Shown here: one piece after another, positions 8,478 through 16,471 of the stretch | Numbering within the stretch: position 1 is the stretch's first letter | Layout of the letters: every line of letters starts with the position of its first letter | DNA from: Capnocytophaga granulosa ATCC 51502 | Lineage (GTDB): Bacteria > Bacteroidota > Bacteroidia > Flavobacteriales > Flavobacteriaceae | NCBI RefSeq assembly: GCF_000411115.1 | Contig: NZ_KE150242.1 | Location: forward strand, 177,732-241,731 | Length of the DNA stretch: 64,000 bases | Direction: 5' to 3' | The notes under the pieces: generated by a model | Told to the model about the DNA's origin: nothing | The model's input: only the letters and a program-made list of their open reading frames with translations | Databases searched by the model: none | Position numbers and translations under genes: made by a program

Positions 8478-8738
8478 ATGTCTATGACCTTTACCATTAA
8501 TGCGAGTCACCCACAAGCCTCTGCCCTTATGGAACTTCTTAAGACATTTAGCTTTGTTTTCTTTAAGGGGACCAAAACAAAGACAAAAAAGACTGTTACA
8601 AGGGAAAAATCAGCCCTTGTAGAGCCTACTTTCGAAGAAGAAAGCCCTGAAGATTATGAATTTATTATGGCACTTTCTAAAGAAACCAATAGAAATGTAG
8701 CCCTCCGTCTGGCTAAGGAAAAAAATATACTATTGTAG
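8478..8738 (+). CDS. Antitoxin-like small protein (orphaned partner of a PIN toxin)
   Basis: The 86-residue protein starts MSMTFTINASHPQASALMELLKTF in style: a short N-terminal strand followed by a helix, as in small antitoxins and DUF2683-like proteins. It is rich in Lys/Thr in the middle and acidic towards the end. The sequence immediately downstream (8717-8905) reads as the C-terminal half of a PIN-domain toxin in another frame, so this is probably the antitoxin of a broken toxin-antitoxin pair. The last residues may be a read-through into former toxin sequence. Codons 1 and 3 are both ATG and either may be the start. Confidence 0.55.
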   Translation: MSMTFTINASHPQASALMELLKTFSFVFFKGTKTKTKKTVTREKSALVEPTFEEESPEDYEFIMALSKETNRNVALRLAKEKNILL

Positions 8739-8905
8739 AGGATATTGACGAAGATGATTATCCTTTTATTGCTATGTACTTTCAGTACAAGCATAGAATT
8801 TGGTCAAGAGACAAAGAACTTATTTTGGAGCTGACAGAAAAAGGTTTTGGGCATTTTTTTATTTCTACAGATGAGATAAGAGGACATCTCTACAAGAAAA
8901 ATTGA
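8717..8905 (+). pseudogene. C-terminal remnant of a PIN-domain toxin
   Basis: The frame without a start codon reads '...YTIVEDIDEDDYPFIAMYF', then 'RIWSRDKELILELTEKGF' and 'FFISTDEIRGHLYKKN' before the stop at 8903-8905. Acidic residues in 'DEDDYPFIAM' and 'SRDKEL' are the third and fourth positions of the PIN active site. The N-terminal half with the first catalytic Asp is missing and the antitoxin-like frame runs into it one frame off. A deletion has probably fused the two genes. PIN toxins are RNases. Confidence 0.65.
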
Positions 8906-8919
8906 TCATCGAATAACAA

Positions 8920-8948
8920 AAAAGGCTGTCTTTTTCAGGCAGCCTTTT
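8920..8948. terminator. Bidirectional hairpin terminator
   Basis: AAAAGGCTG at 8920-8928 pairs with CAGCCTTTT at 8940-8948 around an 11-nt loop. T-runs follow in both directions, between the PIN remnant (+) and ferritin (-). Confidence 0.75.
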
Positions 8949-8966
8949 ATTCTGTTAAGAGCTTGA

Positions 8967-9482
8967 TTAGCTTTCTAGTGGCACACGCTCGTCAAGGAGT
9001 TTGATAGCGAAAGGCTCTTCTTTAGTAACGAACTCGAACATATCAAGTATATCATGTACAAGGCGTTCTTCTTCCAATTGTTCGTTAACGAACCATTGTA
9101 GGAAACTTTCACTAGCGAAATCATTTTCATGACGTGCTACCTTTACGATGTTGTTGATAGAGTCGGTAACAGCGATTTCGTGCTCTAAAGTTTTTTCAAA
9201 CACGTCCTTAAGGCTCTTGTATTCTTGTTGGATGTTGGTCACTTCAGGAGAGAGCGCTCTTACACCGTTTTCGTTCAAGAAGTTAAATATTCTGAGCATA
9301 TGGCCACGTTCTTCGTCAGCATGGTTAAGGAAGAAAGCAGCGCTTCTCTTATAACCATGATCATCACACCAAGAAGACATAGCCAAATAAGTGGCACTTG
9401 CATGGGCTTCCATAGCTATCTGTGCTTGAAGTAACTCTGTTACTTTACTGTGCAAACTAGTTGCTTTTCTTGTTTGAGACAT
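8967..9482 (-). CDS. ftnA: Ferritin (non-heme iron storage protein)
   Basis: This 171-residue four-helix protein stores iron as a ferric mineral in a 24-subunit cage. Ferroxidase-site residues are visible: 'QIAMEAHASATYLAMSSWCDDHG' on helix A, 'HADEERGHM' on helix B (Glu, His) and 'QWFVNEQLEEE' on helix D. An upstream in-frame ATG at 9506 would overlap the promoter box GCAAAAGTA (9503-9511, minus), so the ATG at 9482 (MSQTRKATS) is chosen. It is monocistronic and ends against a bidirectional terminator. Confidence 0.93.
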   Translation of the reverse strand: MSQTRKATSLHSKVTELLQAQIAMEAHASATYLAMSSWCDDHGYKRSAAFFLNHADEERGHMLRIFNFLNENGVRALSPEVTNIQQEYKSLKDVFEKTLEHEIAVTDSINNIVKVARHENDFASESFLQWFVNEQLEEERLVHDILDMFEFVTKEEPFAIKLLDERVPLES

Positions 9483-9502
9483 ATAATGCTTTTTAATTTG
9501 GT

Positions 9503-9511
9503 GCAAAAGTA
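9503..9511 (-). promoter_or_regulatory. -7 box of the ferritin gene
   Basis: Read on the minus strand this is TACTTTTGC, located 20 nt before the ferritin ATG. The -33 element is not clear. Confidence 0.55.
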
Positions 9512-9552
9512 TTATTTTTTTTCGATATATACACCATCATACTATAAAAAAA

Positions 9553-9584
9553 TTGATAAACTCAAAATAAATTCTTATCTTTGC
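9553..9584 (+). promoter_or_regulatory. Promoter upstream of the YciI gene
   Basis: TTG at 9553-9555, 20 nt spacer, TATCTTTGC at 9576-9584. The leader from here to 9682 is filled by the short iterated repeat at 9590-9675. Confidence 0.7.
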
Positions 9585-9589
9585 CACTT

Positions 9590-9675
9590 ATAGTGAATAG
9601 TGATCAGCGAATAGTGATTAGTAGCTAAGTCGCTGATAACTAAACACTAAACACTAACTACTAATCACTAAAAAC
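9590..9675. repeat. Iterated AGTGATTAG / CTAATCACT spacer repeat
   Basis: Short imperfect copies of 'AGTGAATAGTGATTAG' on the left are mirrored by 'CACTAAACACTAACTACTAATCACTA' on the right, so the leader can form a long imperfect hairpin. Similar spacers occur at 11391, 15288, 17112, 34595, 36407, 46410 and 55018. Confidence 0.6.
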
Positions 9676-9681
9676 TATCCT

Positions 9682-9969
9682 ATGTATCTTATTATTTTAA
9701 CCTATCAGAAAGACCTCAATGAGGTTGAAAAACACTTAGAGGCACATCGTGCTTACTTAGATAAGCATTATGCTTCAGGGTATTTTGTAGCATCAGGAGC
9801 GCAAGTACCTCGCACAGGAGGGGTGATTTTGTGTAAGGCAAGCAATAGGGGAGAGGTAGAGGGAATCATTGCCCAAGATCCGTTCTATGAGCACCAAATA
9901 GCTACCTATCAAATCATTGAATTTACCCCTACCAAATACTCAGAGGCGTTTGGCAAGGTACTCTCTTAA
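9682..9969 (+). CDS. YciI family protein
   Basis: This 95-residue protein has the ferredoxin-like YciI fold. The motif 'HRAYLDKHYASGYFVASG' carries the conserved His (about residue 23) and 'AQDPFYEHQIATYQIIEF' the conserved Asp. YciI proteins are small cytosolic proteins; some are dehydrochlorinase- or muconolactone-isomerase-like enzymes, but most have no assigned reaction. It lies 59 nt before the dGTPase gene on the same strand. Confidence 0.88.
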   Translation: MYLIILTYQKDLNEVEKHLEAHRAYLDKHYASGYFVASGAQVPRTGGVILCKASNRGEVEGIIAQDPFYEHQIATYQIIEFTPTKYSEAFGKVLS

Positions 9970-10028
9970 ATACTAAAATCTTATAATCCTTCGAACTCAA
10001 AACTCAAAATTAAAAACTCAAAACTCAA

Positions 10029-11384
10029 ATGATGGACTGGCAACACCTACTATCCTTGCGTAAACAAGGAGATACCAAGACTCGCTCACGTGAGGAGGAA
10101 GACCCAACACGGCTGAGCTATGATGTGGATTATGACCGTATTGTCTTCTCTGGAGCTTTCCGTAGCTTGCAGGACAAGACACAAGTCATTCCCCTCTCAG
10201 GCTCAGGCTTTGTACATACACGCTTGACCCATAGTATGGAGGTCTCCGTGGTAGGGCGTTCGTTAGGGCGAGCCATAGGAGCCAAGGTACTCCAGAAGTA
10301 TCCCCACTTGCAAGCGCTGGGCTACCAAATGAATGACTTTGGTACCATTGTCGCCTCGGCTGCTTTGGCGCATGATATAGGCAATCCGCCTTTTGGGCAT
10401 AGTGGTGAGAAGGCCATAGGTGATTTCTTTCGCTATCACGAGGGGAGCGTACTCAAAGAACAGCTCTCCGAGCGGGAATATGCCGACCTATGTAGTTTTG
10501 AAGGCAATGCCAATGGCTTTAAGATTCTGACCGAAAGCCGCGCAGGAGTACAGGGAGGCTTGCGCCTTACTTATGCTACTTTGGGTACCTTTATCAAATA
10601 TCCTAAGGAATCCTTACCGATAAAACCCACTGGGGCAGTATATGATAAGAAGTATAATATCTTCCAGTCGGACAAGGCATTTTTCCATGAGGTTGCCCAA
10701 GAGCTTTCGCTCTTACCTATAGGCGAGGGAGACCAAGCGCGCTATGTACGACACCCCTTGGCTTTCTTGGTAGAGGCAGCTGATGATATTTGCTATACGC
10801 TCATTGATTTTGAGGACGGTATCAACTTGGGTTGGATTCCCGAAGACAATGCCTTGGAGTACCTTATACAACTGATACGAGGGAGCAAAATAAAGCCTGA
10901 GAATATCACCCAAAAGTACTACCAACTTACCCATAAGCAAGATAGAGTAGCTTACCTTAGAGCACTTTCCATAGGTACGCTGATAGGGGAGACGGTTGCC
11001 CTCTTTGAGGAAAACGAAGAAAAGCTGCTCAGGGGGGAGTTGACCTCCTCACTTTTGGAGCAAAGCAAGTATAAGAACCAAATCAAGGATATTATAGACC
11101 TGAGTGTAGGCAATATCTACCAGTCACCACAGGTTGTAGAGAAGGAGTTGGCCGGGTACGCAATTCTCCAGCATCTGCTTAGGGTATATTTTACAGCTGT
11201 CTATCACAAGTGGCATGGGACGACTTCCTCCTATGACCATATTATACTCAAGACCATTCCTGCACGTTACTTACAGGAACAGGACAGCCTCTATGAGCAG
11301 ATATTGGCCATTACCTGCTATGTAGCCAGCCTTACCGATACACAGACGACGAAGCTACACTCTAAACTTAATGGAATCCTTTAA
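10029..11384 (+). CDS. dgt: dGTP triphosphohydrolase (dGTPase)
   Basis: The enzyme hydrolyses dGTP, and in some homologues other dNTPs, to the nucleoside and triphosphate. The 451-residue chain has the HD-domain metal ligands: 'VHTRLTHSMEVS' (first His), 'AHDIGNPPFGHSGE' (His115-Asp116) and a later Asp in 'EAADDICYTLIDFEDG'. The insert 'SFEGNANGFKILT' is the dGTPase-specific motif. Codons 1 and 2 are both ATG. Length and motifs match the Bacteroidota Dgt group. It precedes fmt on the same strand, separated by a repeat-containing spacer. Confidence 0.95.
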   Translation: MMDWQHLLSLRKQGDTKTRSREEEDPTRLSYDVDYDRIVFSGAFRSLQDKTQVIPLSGSGFVHTRLTHSMEVSVVGRSLGRAIGAKVLQKYPHLQALGYQMNDFGTIVASAALAHDIGNPPFGHSGEKAIGDFFRYHEGSVLKEQLSEREYADLCSFEGNANGFKILTESRAGVQGGLRLTYATLGTFIKYPKESLPIKPTGAVYDKKYNIFQSDKAFFHEVAQELSLLPIGEGDQARYVRHPLAFLVEAADDICYTLIDFEDGINLGWIPEDNALEYLIQLIRGSKIKPENITQKYYQLTHKQDRVAYLRALSIGTLIGETVALFEENEEKLLRGELTSSLLEQSKYKNQIKDIIDLSVGNIYQSPQVVEKELAGYAILQHLLRVYFTAVYHKWHGTTSSYDHIILKTIPARYLQEQDSLYEQILAITCYVASLTDTQTTKLHSKLNGIL

Positions 11385-11390
11385 GCGAAA

Positions 11391-11445
11391 AATTAAAAAT
11401 GAATAGTGAAAAACGGGTATTCACTTTTCACTCTTCACTATTAAC
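11391..11445. repeat. AGTGAAAA / TTTTCACT spacer repeat
   Basis: 'GAATAGTGAAAAACGGGTATTCACTTTTCACTCTTCACTATT' style inverted copies fill the dgt-fmt spacer and can form a hairpin. Confidence 0.5.
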
Positions 11446-11454
11446 TAATTAAAG

Positions 11455-12402
11455 ATGAAAGATTTACGTATTATATTTATGGGGACGCCTGATTTTGCTA
11501 CGGGGGTACTCCAGCGCATGGTAGAAGCGGGCTTACAGGTAGTAGCCGTAGTAACGGTAGCCGATAAGCCTGCCGGGCGTGGACAGAGGCTACAAGAGTC
11601 GTCTGTCAAGAGGTATGCCCTTTCTCAGCAGATTCCTGTATTGCAACCTATTTCCCTTCGCGATGAGGGCTTTTTAGCTCAGCTGAAGGCCTTCCAAGCC
11701 GATGTACAGGTGGTAGTGGCTTTCCGTATGCTTCCTAAGGTAGTTTGGCAGATGCCCCGAAAGGGAACTTTCAACCTACACGCTTCTTTACTTCCCGATT
11801 ATAGAGGGGCAGCCCCTATCAACTGGGCGATTATTGGTGGAGAGGCGACCACAGGGGTAACCACTTTCCTTATAGATGAGCAGATAGATACAGGGGCAAT
11901 CCTCCTTAGGAAGGAAGTAGCTATTGCTCCCAGAGAGACGGCGGGTACACTCCATGACAAGCTCATGACAGTAGGGGCAGACCTGGTAGTGGAGACCCTC
12001 GCTCTGATTGCTTCAGATAAGGCAGTTCCACAGTCACAGCCGAAACAAGTGGTAGAAAAACCAGCCCCTAAGATACACAAGGAGACTTCCCACATATCTT
12101 GGGAGCAATCCCTTGCCCAGATAGACAGGTTTGTACGTGGTATGTCGCCTTACCCAACAGCCTGGGCACAGCTTCATCATGAGGGAGAGACGTATGCGGT
12201 CAAGATATATGAAGCCACTCCACAGGAGGCTACCCATAACCTACCTATAGGGCGTGTTTTCTTGGAAGATAAGCAGATAAAAGTAGCTGTACAAGGCGGC
12301 TTTCTCAAGATAGAAAGTTTGCAATTTCCTTCCAAAAAACGCATGAGTGCTCGTGAGTTTCTCAATGGTTTTCACTTTGCAGAGGGCGATTTTTTTGCTT
12401 GA
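11455..12402 (+). CDS. fmt: Methionyl-tRNA formyltransferase
   Basis: Fmt formylates initiator Met-tRNA using 10-formyl-THF. The 315-residue length is standard. The catalytic triad is visible: Asn107 and His109 in 'FNLHASLLPDYRGAAPINWAI' and the Asp of 'LIDEQIDTGAIL'. The N-terminus 'LRIIFMGTPDFA' is the family hallmark. The C-terminal domain binds tRNA ('SWEQSLAQIDRFVRGMSPYPTAW'). Confidence 0.97.
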   Translation: MKDLRIIFMGTPDFATGVLQRMVEAGLQVVAVVTVADKPAGRGQRLQESSVKRYALSQQIPVLQPISLRDEGFLAQLKAFQADVQVVVAFRMLPKVVWQMPRKGTFNLHASLLPDYRGAAPINWAIIGGEATTGVTTFLIDEQIDTGAILLRKEVAIAPRETAGTLHDKLMTVGADLVVETLALIASDKAVPQSQPKQVVEKPAPKIHKETSHISWEQSLAQIDRFVRGMSPYPTAWAQLHHEGETYAVKIYEATPQEATHNLPIGRVFLEDKQIKVAVQGGFLKIESLQFPSKKRMSAREFLNGFHFAEGDFFA

Positions 12403-12492
12403 TTATTTAGGTCATTTTCTCATAAAAAAATAAAGTAAGGGCTAAGGAAACGATAAAGTTTTTCATTTTCAATGAATTTTCGTCTTAAATGG

Positions 12493-12522
12493 TTGGTTAT
12501 CTCAATAAAAACCTTACTTTTG
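12493..12522 (+). promoter_or_regulatory. Promoter of the HU gene
   Basis: TTG at 12493-12495, 19 nt, then TACTTTTG at 12515-12522, 31 nt before the ATG. Confidence 0.7.
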
Positions 12523-12553
12523 TACTGTATTTAACGATTTAAGTATTTATTTT

Positions 12554-12826
12554 ATGAACAAGACAGAACTCATCGACGCAATTGCACAAGAGGCTGGACT
12601 TTCAAAAGCCGATGCAAAAAAGGCCTTAGAAGCTTTTTTAGCAACTGTAGAAAAGACCTTGAAAAAGGGAGATAAGATCTCCTTGGTAGGATTTGGTTCA
12701 TGGTCAGTATCTGAAAAGGCTGCCCGTGAAGGAAGAAATCCACAGACAGGGAAAACCATCAGTATCCCTGCTAAAAAAGTAGTAAAGTTCAAACCTGGAA
12801 CTGAACTCTCTAATGCTGTAAACTAA
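12554..12826 (+). CDS. HU family DNA-binding protein
   Basis: This 90-residue protein is a histone-like DNA-bending factor acting as a dimer on the nucleoid. It starts MNKTELIDAIAQEAGLSKADAKKALEA in the usual way and has the beta-arm motif 'GRNPQTGKTISIPAKKVVKFKPG'. The length is exactly that of HU. It has its own promoter and terminator, consistent with strong monocistronic expression. Confidence 0.97.
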   Translation: MNKTELIDAIAQEAGLSKADAKKALEAFLATVEKTLKKGDKISLVGFGSWSVSEKAAREGRNPQTGKTISIPAKKVVKFKPGTELSNAVN

Positions 12827-12847
12827 TTTAAAATAGTTTTGTAAAAC

Positions 12848-12877
12848 AAAAGGCAGTCCCCAAAGGGACGGCCTTTT
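12848..12877 (+). terminator. Terminator of the HU gene
   Basis: AAAAGGC-A-GTCCC pairs with GGGAC-G-GCCTTTT around the loop CAAA, with one internal mismatch. It starts 21 nt after the stop codon. Confidence 0.8.
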
Positions 12878-12884
12878 CTTATTT

Positions 12885-13112
12885 AACGTGAGTTCGATAT
12901 AACGAAAGCTCCCACAGATTTTCACGGATTTCACAGATTTTCTATGTTTGTGTAATTGTGCTGTTGCGATTTACACAGATTTTTATAAGGCCAAAGGCCT
13001 TATTTATCCGTGGAAATTAAGGAGTTATACTTGTCGTTGTATCATTCTCTCCGTGAAAATCTGTGGAATCTGTGGGAGAAAAATATAATTTTGCTTACGT
13101 CGAACTCACGTT
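12885..13112. mobile_element. Fold-back (MITE-like) element, copy 1
   Basis: The 228-bp element is bounded by the inverted repeats AACGTGAGTTCG (left) and CGAACTCACGTT (right). Inside are inverted arms built from CACAGATTTTCACGGATT-type units and a central hairpin (AAGGCCAAAGGCCTT). It is flanked on both sides by ATTT, possibly a 4-bp target duplication. It has no coding capacity. A second copy at 52506-52782 shares the ends and most of the interior. It fills most of the 420-nt gap between HU and batA. Confidence 0.75.
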
Positions 13113-13181
13113 ATTTAATTAACGGGAGTTCAGCAAGTAAGTTAAAATGAGTCTGTTCTATATAAAAAAACAATTTTTCTA

Positions 13182-13212
13182 TTGAAATATCCCGAAAAAA
13201 TTAGTAACTTTG
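13182..13212 (+). promoter_or_regulatory. Promoter of batA-batB
   Basis: TTG at 13182-13184, 20 nt, TAACTTTG at 13205-13212, 35 nt before the batA ATG. Confidence 0.7.
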
Positions 13213-13247
13213 AGCCTTGAAAGCATGTATGTTTTTGAATATTAAAA

Positions 13248-14246
13248 ATGAAAGATATCACCTTTGAGAATCCCCAATTTTTTTGGCTTTTCTTACTCTT
13301 TCCTCTGCTGATTCTTTGGCAGTGGCTTAGCAGAAAGAAGGAAATGCCGTCTGTACTTTTCTCTTCTCTGCAAGGGGTACACCCCCTGCGTACATGGCGA
13401 GTTAGGTTACGCCCACTCTTGTATGTACTGCGAGGCTTGGCATTGGCTGCACTTATTGTAGCTTTGGCGCGCCCACGCTCTTCCTCAGAAATTACCAAAA
13501 CGAAAACTACCGAAGGGATTGATATAATCCTTTCTATAGATATGTCCTCCAGTATGCTTGCCAAAGACCTCAAACCCAATAGGATAGAAGCGCTCAAGCG
13601 AGTAGCATCTCAGTTTATAGAGCAGCGCATGTCCGACCGTATAGGGATTGTCGTCTATTCTGGGGAGAGCTATACCAAGGTACCTGCTACCACGGATAAA
13701 TCGGTTGTGCTTCAGGCACTTAAGGACATCAAGCAGGGAGAAATAGAGGATGGTACTGCCATAGGTATGGGATTGGGGACGGCCATTAACCGCCTTAAAG
13801 ATAGCAAGACCAAGAGTAAGGTAATTATTCTAATGACAGATGGGGTAAATAACACGGGGGTAATAGACCCACTTAGTGCGGCCGAACTGGCCAAAGAATA
13901 TGGTATACGTGTCTATACCATTGGGATAGGTACCAACGGTAAAGCACTTTCGCCTGTGGCCTATAACCCCGACGGCTCTTTGCAGTACGATATGGTACCT
14001 GTGGAGATAGACGAGAAGCTCCTCACTCAGATAGCACAAACCACAGGTGGACAGTATTTTAGAGCAACGGATAACCAGAAGTTGGCACAAATATACACTG
14101 AAATAGATAAGTTAGAAAAATCAAAGATAGAAGAACTCAAGTACTACCAACATCAGGAGAATTTCCGCTTATGGGCACTCTTAGCCTTGGTTTTCTTGGC
14201 TGCTGAGTTCGGATTACGACACACAGTTTTTAGAAGTTTTGTATGA
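13248..14246 (+). CDS. batA: BatA-type vWA-domain membrane protein
   Basis: The 332-residue protein has transmembrane segments near residues 10-25 and 58-76, a von Willebrand A domain, and a C-terminal transmembrane helix (about 305-325). The metal-ion site is intact: DMSSS starting at Asp98, a Thr in 'EDGTAIGMGL', and 'MTDGVNN'. Bat proteins (Bacteroides aerotolerance) are inner-membrane proteins usually co-encoded with a MoxR ATPase and a DUF58 protein. Here the stop overlaps the batB start (ATGA), but the usual moxR/DUF58 genes are not upstream. Confidence 0.9.
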   Translation: MKDITFENPQFFWLFLLFPLLILWQWLSRKKEMPSVLFSSLQGVHPLRTWRVRLRPLLYVLRGLALAALIVALARPRSSSEITKTKTTEGIDIILSIDMSSSMLAKDLKPNRIEALKRVASQFIEQRMSDRIGIVVYSGESYTKVPATTDKSVVLQALKDIKQGEIEDGTAIGMGLGTAINRLKDSKTKSKVIILMTDGVNNTGVIDPLSAAELAKEYGIRVYTIGIGTNGKALSPVAYNPDGSLQYDMVPVEIDEKLLTQIAQTTGGQYFRATDNQKLAQIYTEIDKLEKSKIEELKYYQHQENFRLWALLALVFLAAEFGLRHTVFRSFV

Positions 14247-15289
14247 TACACCTCGAAGAAAAAATATATTTTTACCTATTGCTCTTGCTTCCTCTTTTTA
14301 CCTTACTTTATGTAGGTGTACAGCTTTGGAGGGCAAGAGCTGTAAAGCGTTTTGCAGAGAAGCCCACTTTTTCCCGTTTGGCTTCGGAGACTTCCCACTT
14401 CAAGCCTTGGGTAAAGTTTGTTTTCTTTATCCTTGTATTCACTTTTATTATCATAGGGCTTGTCAATCCCAAAGTAGGGACAAAACTGGAGACTGTAAAG
14501 CGAGAAGGAGTGGACATTGTTTTTGCCATAGACGTCTCCAAGAGTATGTTGGCTGAGGATGTGAAGCCTAACCGCATAGAAAAAGCCAAGCATATTATCT
14601 CCCAAGTTATAGAACAATTACATGGGGATAGGGTTGCCTTTGTGCCCTATGCTGCACAGGCTTACCCGCAACTGCCACTGACATCGGACTACTCGGCCGC
14701 CAAGATATTCCTTCAAGGGATTAATACCGATATGCTCTCCTCTCAGGGAACGGCCATAAGGGAGGCTATACAGACGGCCATAGATTACTTTAAGGACTCT
14801 GGACAGGCTTCCAAAATACTTGTGATCCTCTCCGATGGGGAAGACCACGAGCAGGGAGCAGGGGATTTGCTGCAAGAGATTAATGATAAGGGAATCCGTA
14901 TCTTTACCATTGGACTAGGAACTGCTCAAGGAGCGACCATTCCAATTACTGAAAATGGGCAGACCTTTCCCAAAAGAGACAAAGATGGGCAGGTGGTCAT
15001 TACCAAGCTCAACCAATCTCTATTGGAGGAAATAGCACAAGGGGCATCGGGTAAGTATTTTGACGGTACCAATACACGTGAGGTGTTGGATAATATAAAA
15101 AAGGCCTTGGACAACATAGAGAAAAACGAATATGAGTCTCAGGTTTTTTCCGATTACAAAGACCAATTCCAGTGGTTTTTAGCTATAGCCTTTGTGTTGT
15201 TGGTCATTGATATTTTTATCTCTTACAAGAAAACTTCTTGGGTAAGAGCACTGAACCTTTTCGGGGAAAAAGAAAAGAGTGAAAAGTGA
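14243..15289 (+). CDS. batB: BatB-type vWA-domain membrane protein
   Basis: This 348-residue paralogue of BatA has N-terminal helices near 10-25 and 58-78, a vWA domain with DVSKS starting at Asp97, 'SQGTAIREA' and 'LSDGEDHEQG', and a C-terminal helix near 308-328. It starts inside the batA stop codon, so translation is coupled. BatC/D/E (TPR and other components) do not follow; the next gene is an unrelated efflux adaptor. The role of Bat proteins is unclear; they have been linked to stress tolerance and envelope integrity. Confidence 0.9.
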   Translation: MIHLEEKIYFYLLLLLPLFTLLYVGVQLWRARAVKRFAEKPTFSRLASETSHFKPWVKFVFFILVFTFIIIGLVNPKVGTKLETVKREGVDIVFAIDVSKSMLAEDVKPNRIEKAKHIISQVIEQLHGDRVAFVPYAAQAYPQLPLTSDYSAAKIFLQGINTDMLSSQGTAIREAIQTAIDYFKDSGQASKILVILSDGEDHEQGAGDLLQEINDKGIRIFTIGLGTAQGATIPITENGQTFPKRDKDGQVVITKLNQSLLEEIAQGASGKYFDGTNTREVLDNIKKALDNIEKNEYESQVFSDYKDQFQWFLAIAFVLLVIDIFISYKKTSWVRALNLFGEKEKSEK

Positions 15290-15345
15290 ACAATGAATAG
15301 TGAAAAGTGAATCATTATTAGTAATGCGAATCAATAGCTAAAACC
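15288..15345. repeat. GTGAAAAGTGAA spacer repeat
   Basis: Imperfect reiterations of AGTGAA/AATAGTGA follow the batB stop, resembling the other intergenic iterated repeats in this window. Confidence 0.4.
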
Positions 15346-15391
15346 TTATAGTCCTTAGACTTTATAATACTAAAACTCAAAACTAATTGTA

Positions 15392-16471
15392 ATGAAAAGA
15401 AAGAAAAAACTCTTTATCTTCTTAGCCATAGTGCTCGTGGGAGTGGTAGCCTTCCTTTGGCTTAACAGCTCCAAAGCACAGGTGGAAATGCCTTCTGTAA
15501 GTATAGCCAACAGAGACATCAAGGAAGAAATCTATATCCCTGGCAATGTGTATCCTGTCAAGGAAATAGAACTCAAGTCGCAGCTCTCAGGGGTCTTGGA
15601 CAAAATCTTTGTCAAGATAGGCGATGTAGTGCAAGAGGGGTCTCCAGTGGCCTCTATCAGCCTTGTACCTAGTACCTTAGAGCTGGAACGCTTGGAGAAC
15701 AATGTCAAAATGGCTCAGATAAACTTTGATGCAGCCAAGCTGTCCTATGAGCGCTCTAAGAAACTCTATCAGGCACAGACTATTTCCCAAGCTAATATGG
15801 AAACCGCAGAAAGAGAATACGGTACGGCCAAGGAACAACTCCTATCGGCTCAGAACCAATTGGCAATCCAGAAAACAGGCAAGGTGATCGGCAAGAGTGA
15901 GACCTCCAATATCGTAAAATCCAGTATTTCAGGTACGGTCATAGACCTACCCTTGCAAGAAGGGGCTTCAGTGATTGAGCGTAACACCCTCAATTCAGGA
16001 ATTACCGTGGCTATCTTGGCCAAAATGGGAGAGTTCGTTTTTCGTACTCAGCTGGCCGAACAGTACTTGGAGAATATACACTTAGGGGATAGTATCTCTT
16101 TGGCTTTCAATGCGTATAAAGACCTTAAGGCTACGGCCAAAATCACCAAAATATCCTCCAAAGGTACCTTGGAGAATGGGATCATGAAATACACCTTGGA
16201 GGCGGAATTTCCTGTAAATGCACAGATGCCTGTGATTCGCTCTGGCTATTCTGCAACCGCTGAAATTATCCTCAATAGCAAGAAGAATGTACCTTCTATC
16301 GAGGAAAAATATATTGGTTATAAGAATGATTCTACCTATGTATGGGTGAAAAATGGGGCAACATTGGAGAAAAAGTATATAGAACTGGGAATTTCCGATG
16401 GAAAATATACTGAAGTTACCAAAGGACTAACCACTAACGATAAAATAGTGCAGAATGATTCAGCTCAATGA
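15392..16471 (+). CDS. Efflux periplasmic adaptor subunit (MacA/HlyD-like)
   Basis: The 359-residue membrane-fusion protein has an N-terminal anchor helix (about 6-24), a split lipoyl domain ('ELKSQLSGVLDKIFVKIGDVVQEGSPVA' and its partner near 'SISGTVIDLPLQEGASV'), a coiled-coil hairpin (about 95-155) and beta-barrel domains after residue 200. It links an inner-membrane transporter to an outer-membrane channel. Its last codons overlap the start of the ABC ATPase gene by 17 nt, so it belongs to a MacAB-type system. The permease is not in this window. Confidence 0.9.
   Translation: MKRKKKLFIFLAIVLVGVVAFLWLNSSKAQVEMPSVSIANRDIKEEIYIPGNVYPVKEIELKSQLSGVLDKIFVKIGDVVQEGSPVASISLVPSTLELERLENNVKMAQINFDAAKLSYERSKKLYQAQTISQANMETAEREYGTAKEQLLSAQNQLAIQKTGKVIGKSETSNIVKSSISGTVIDLPLQEGASVIERNTLNSGITVAILAKMGEFVFRTQLAEQYLENIHLGDSISLAFNAYKDLKATAKITKISSKGTLENGIMKYTLEAEFPVNAQMPVIRSGYSATAEIILNSKKNVPSIEEKYIGYKNDSTYVWVKNGATLEKKYIELGISDGKYTEVTKGLTTNDKIVQNDSAQ

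Noticed and set aside
1945..8905. Prophage or integrative element spanning the accessory block
   Set aside because: No integrase, phage structural gene, attachment-site repeat or flanking tRNA was seen.
14239..14556. Open frame overlapping the start of batB in another frame
   Set aside because: batB has the vWA domain, the ATGA coupling to batA and full length; the other frame has no domain pattern.
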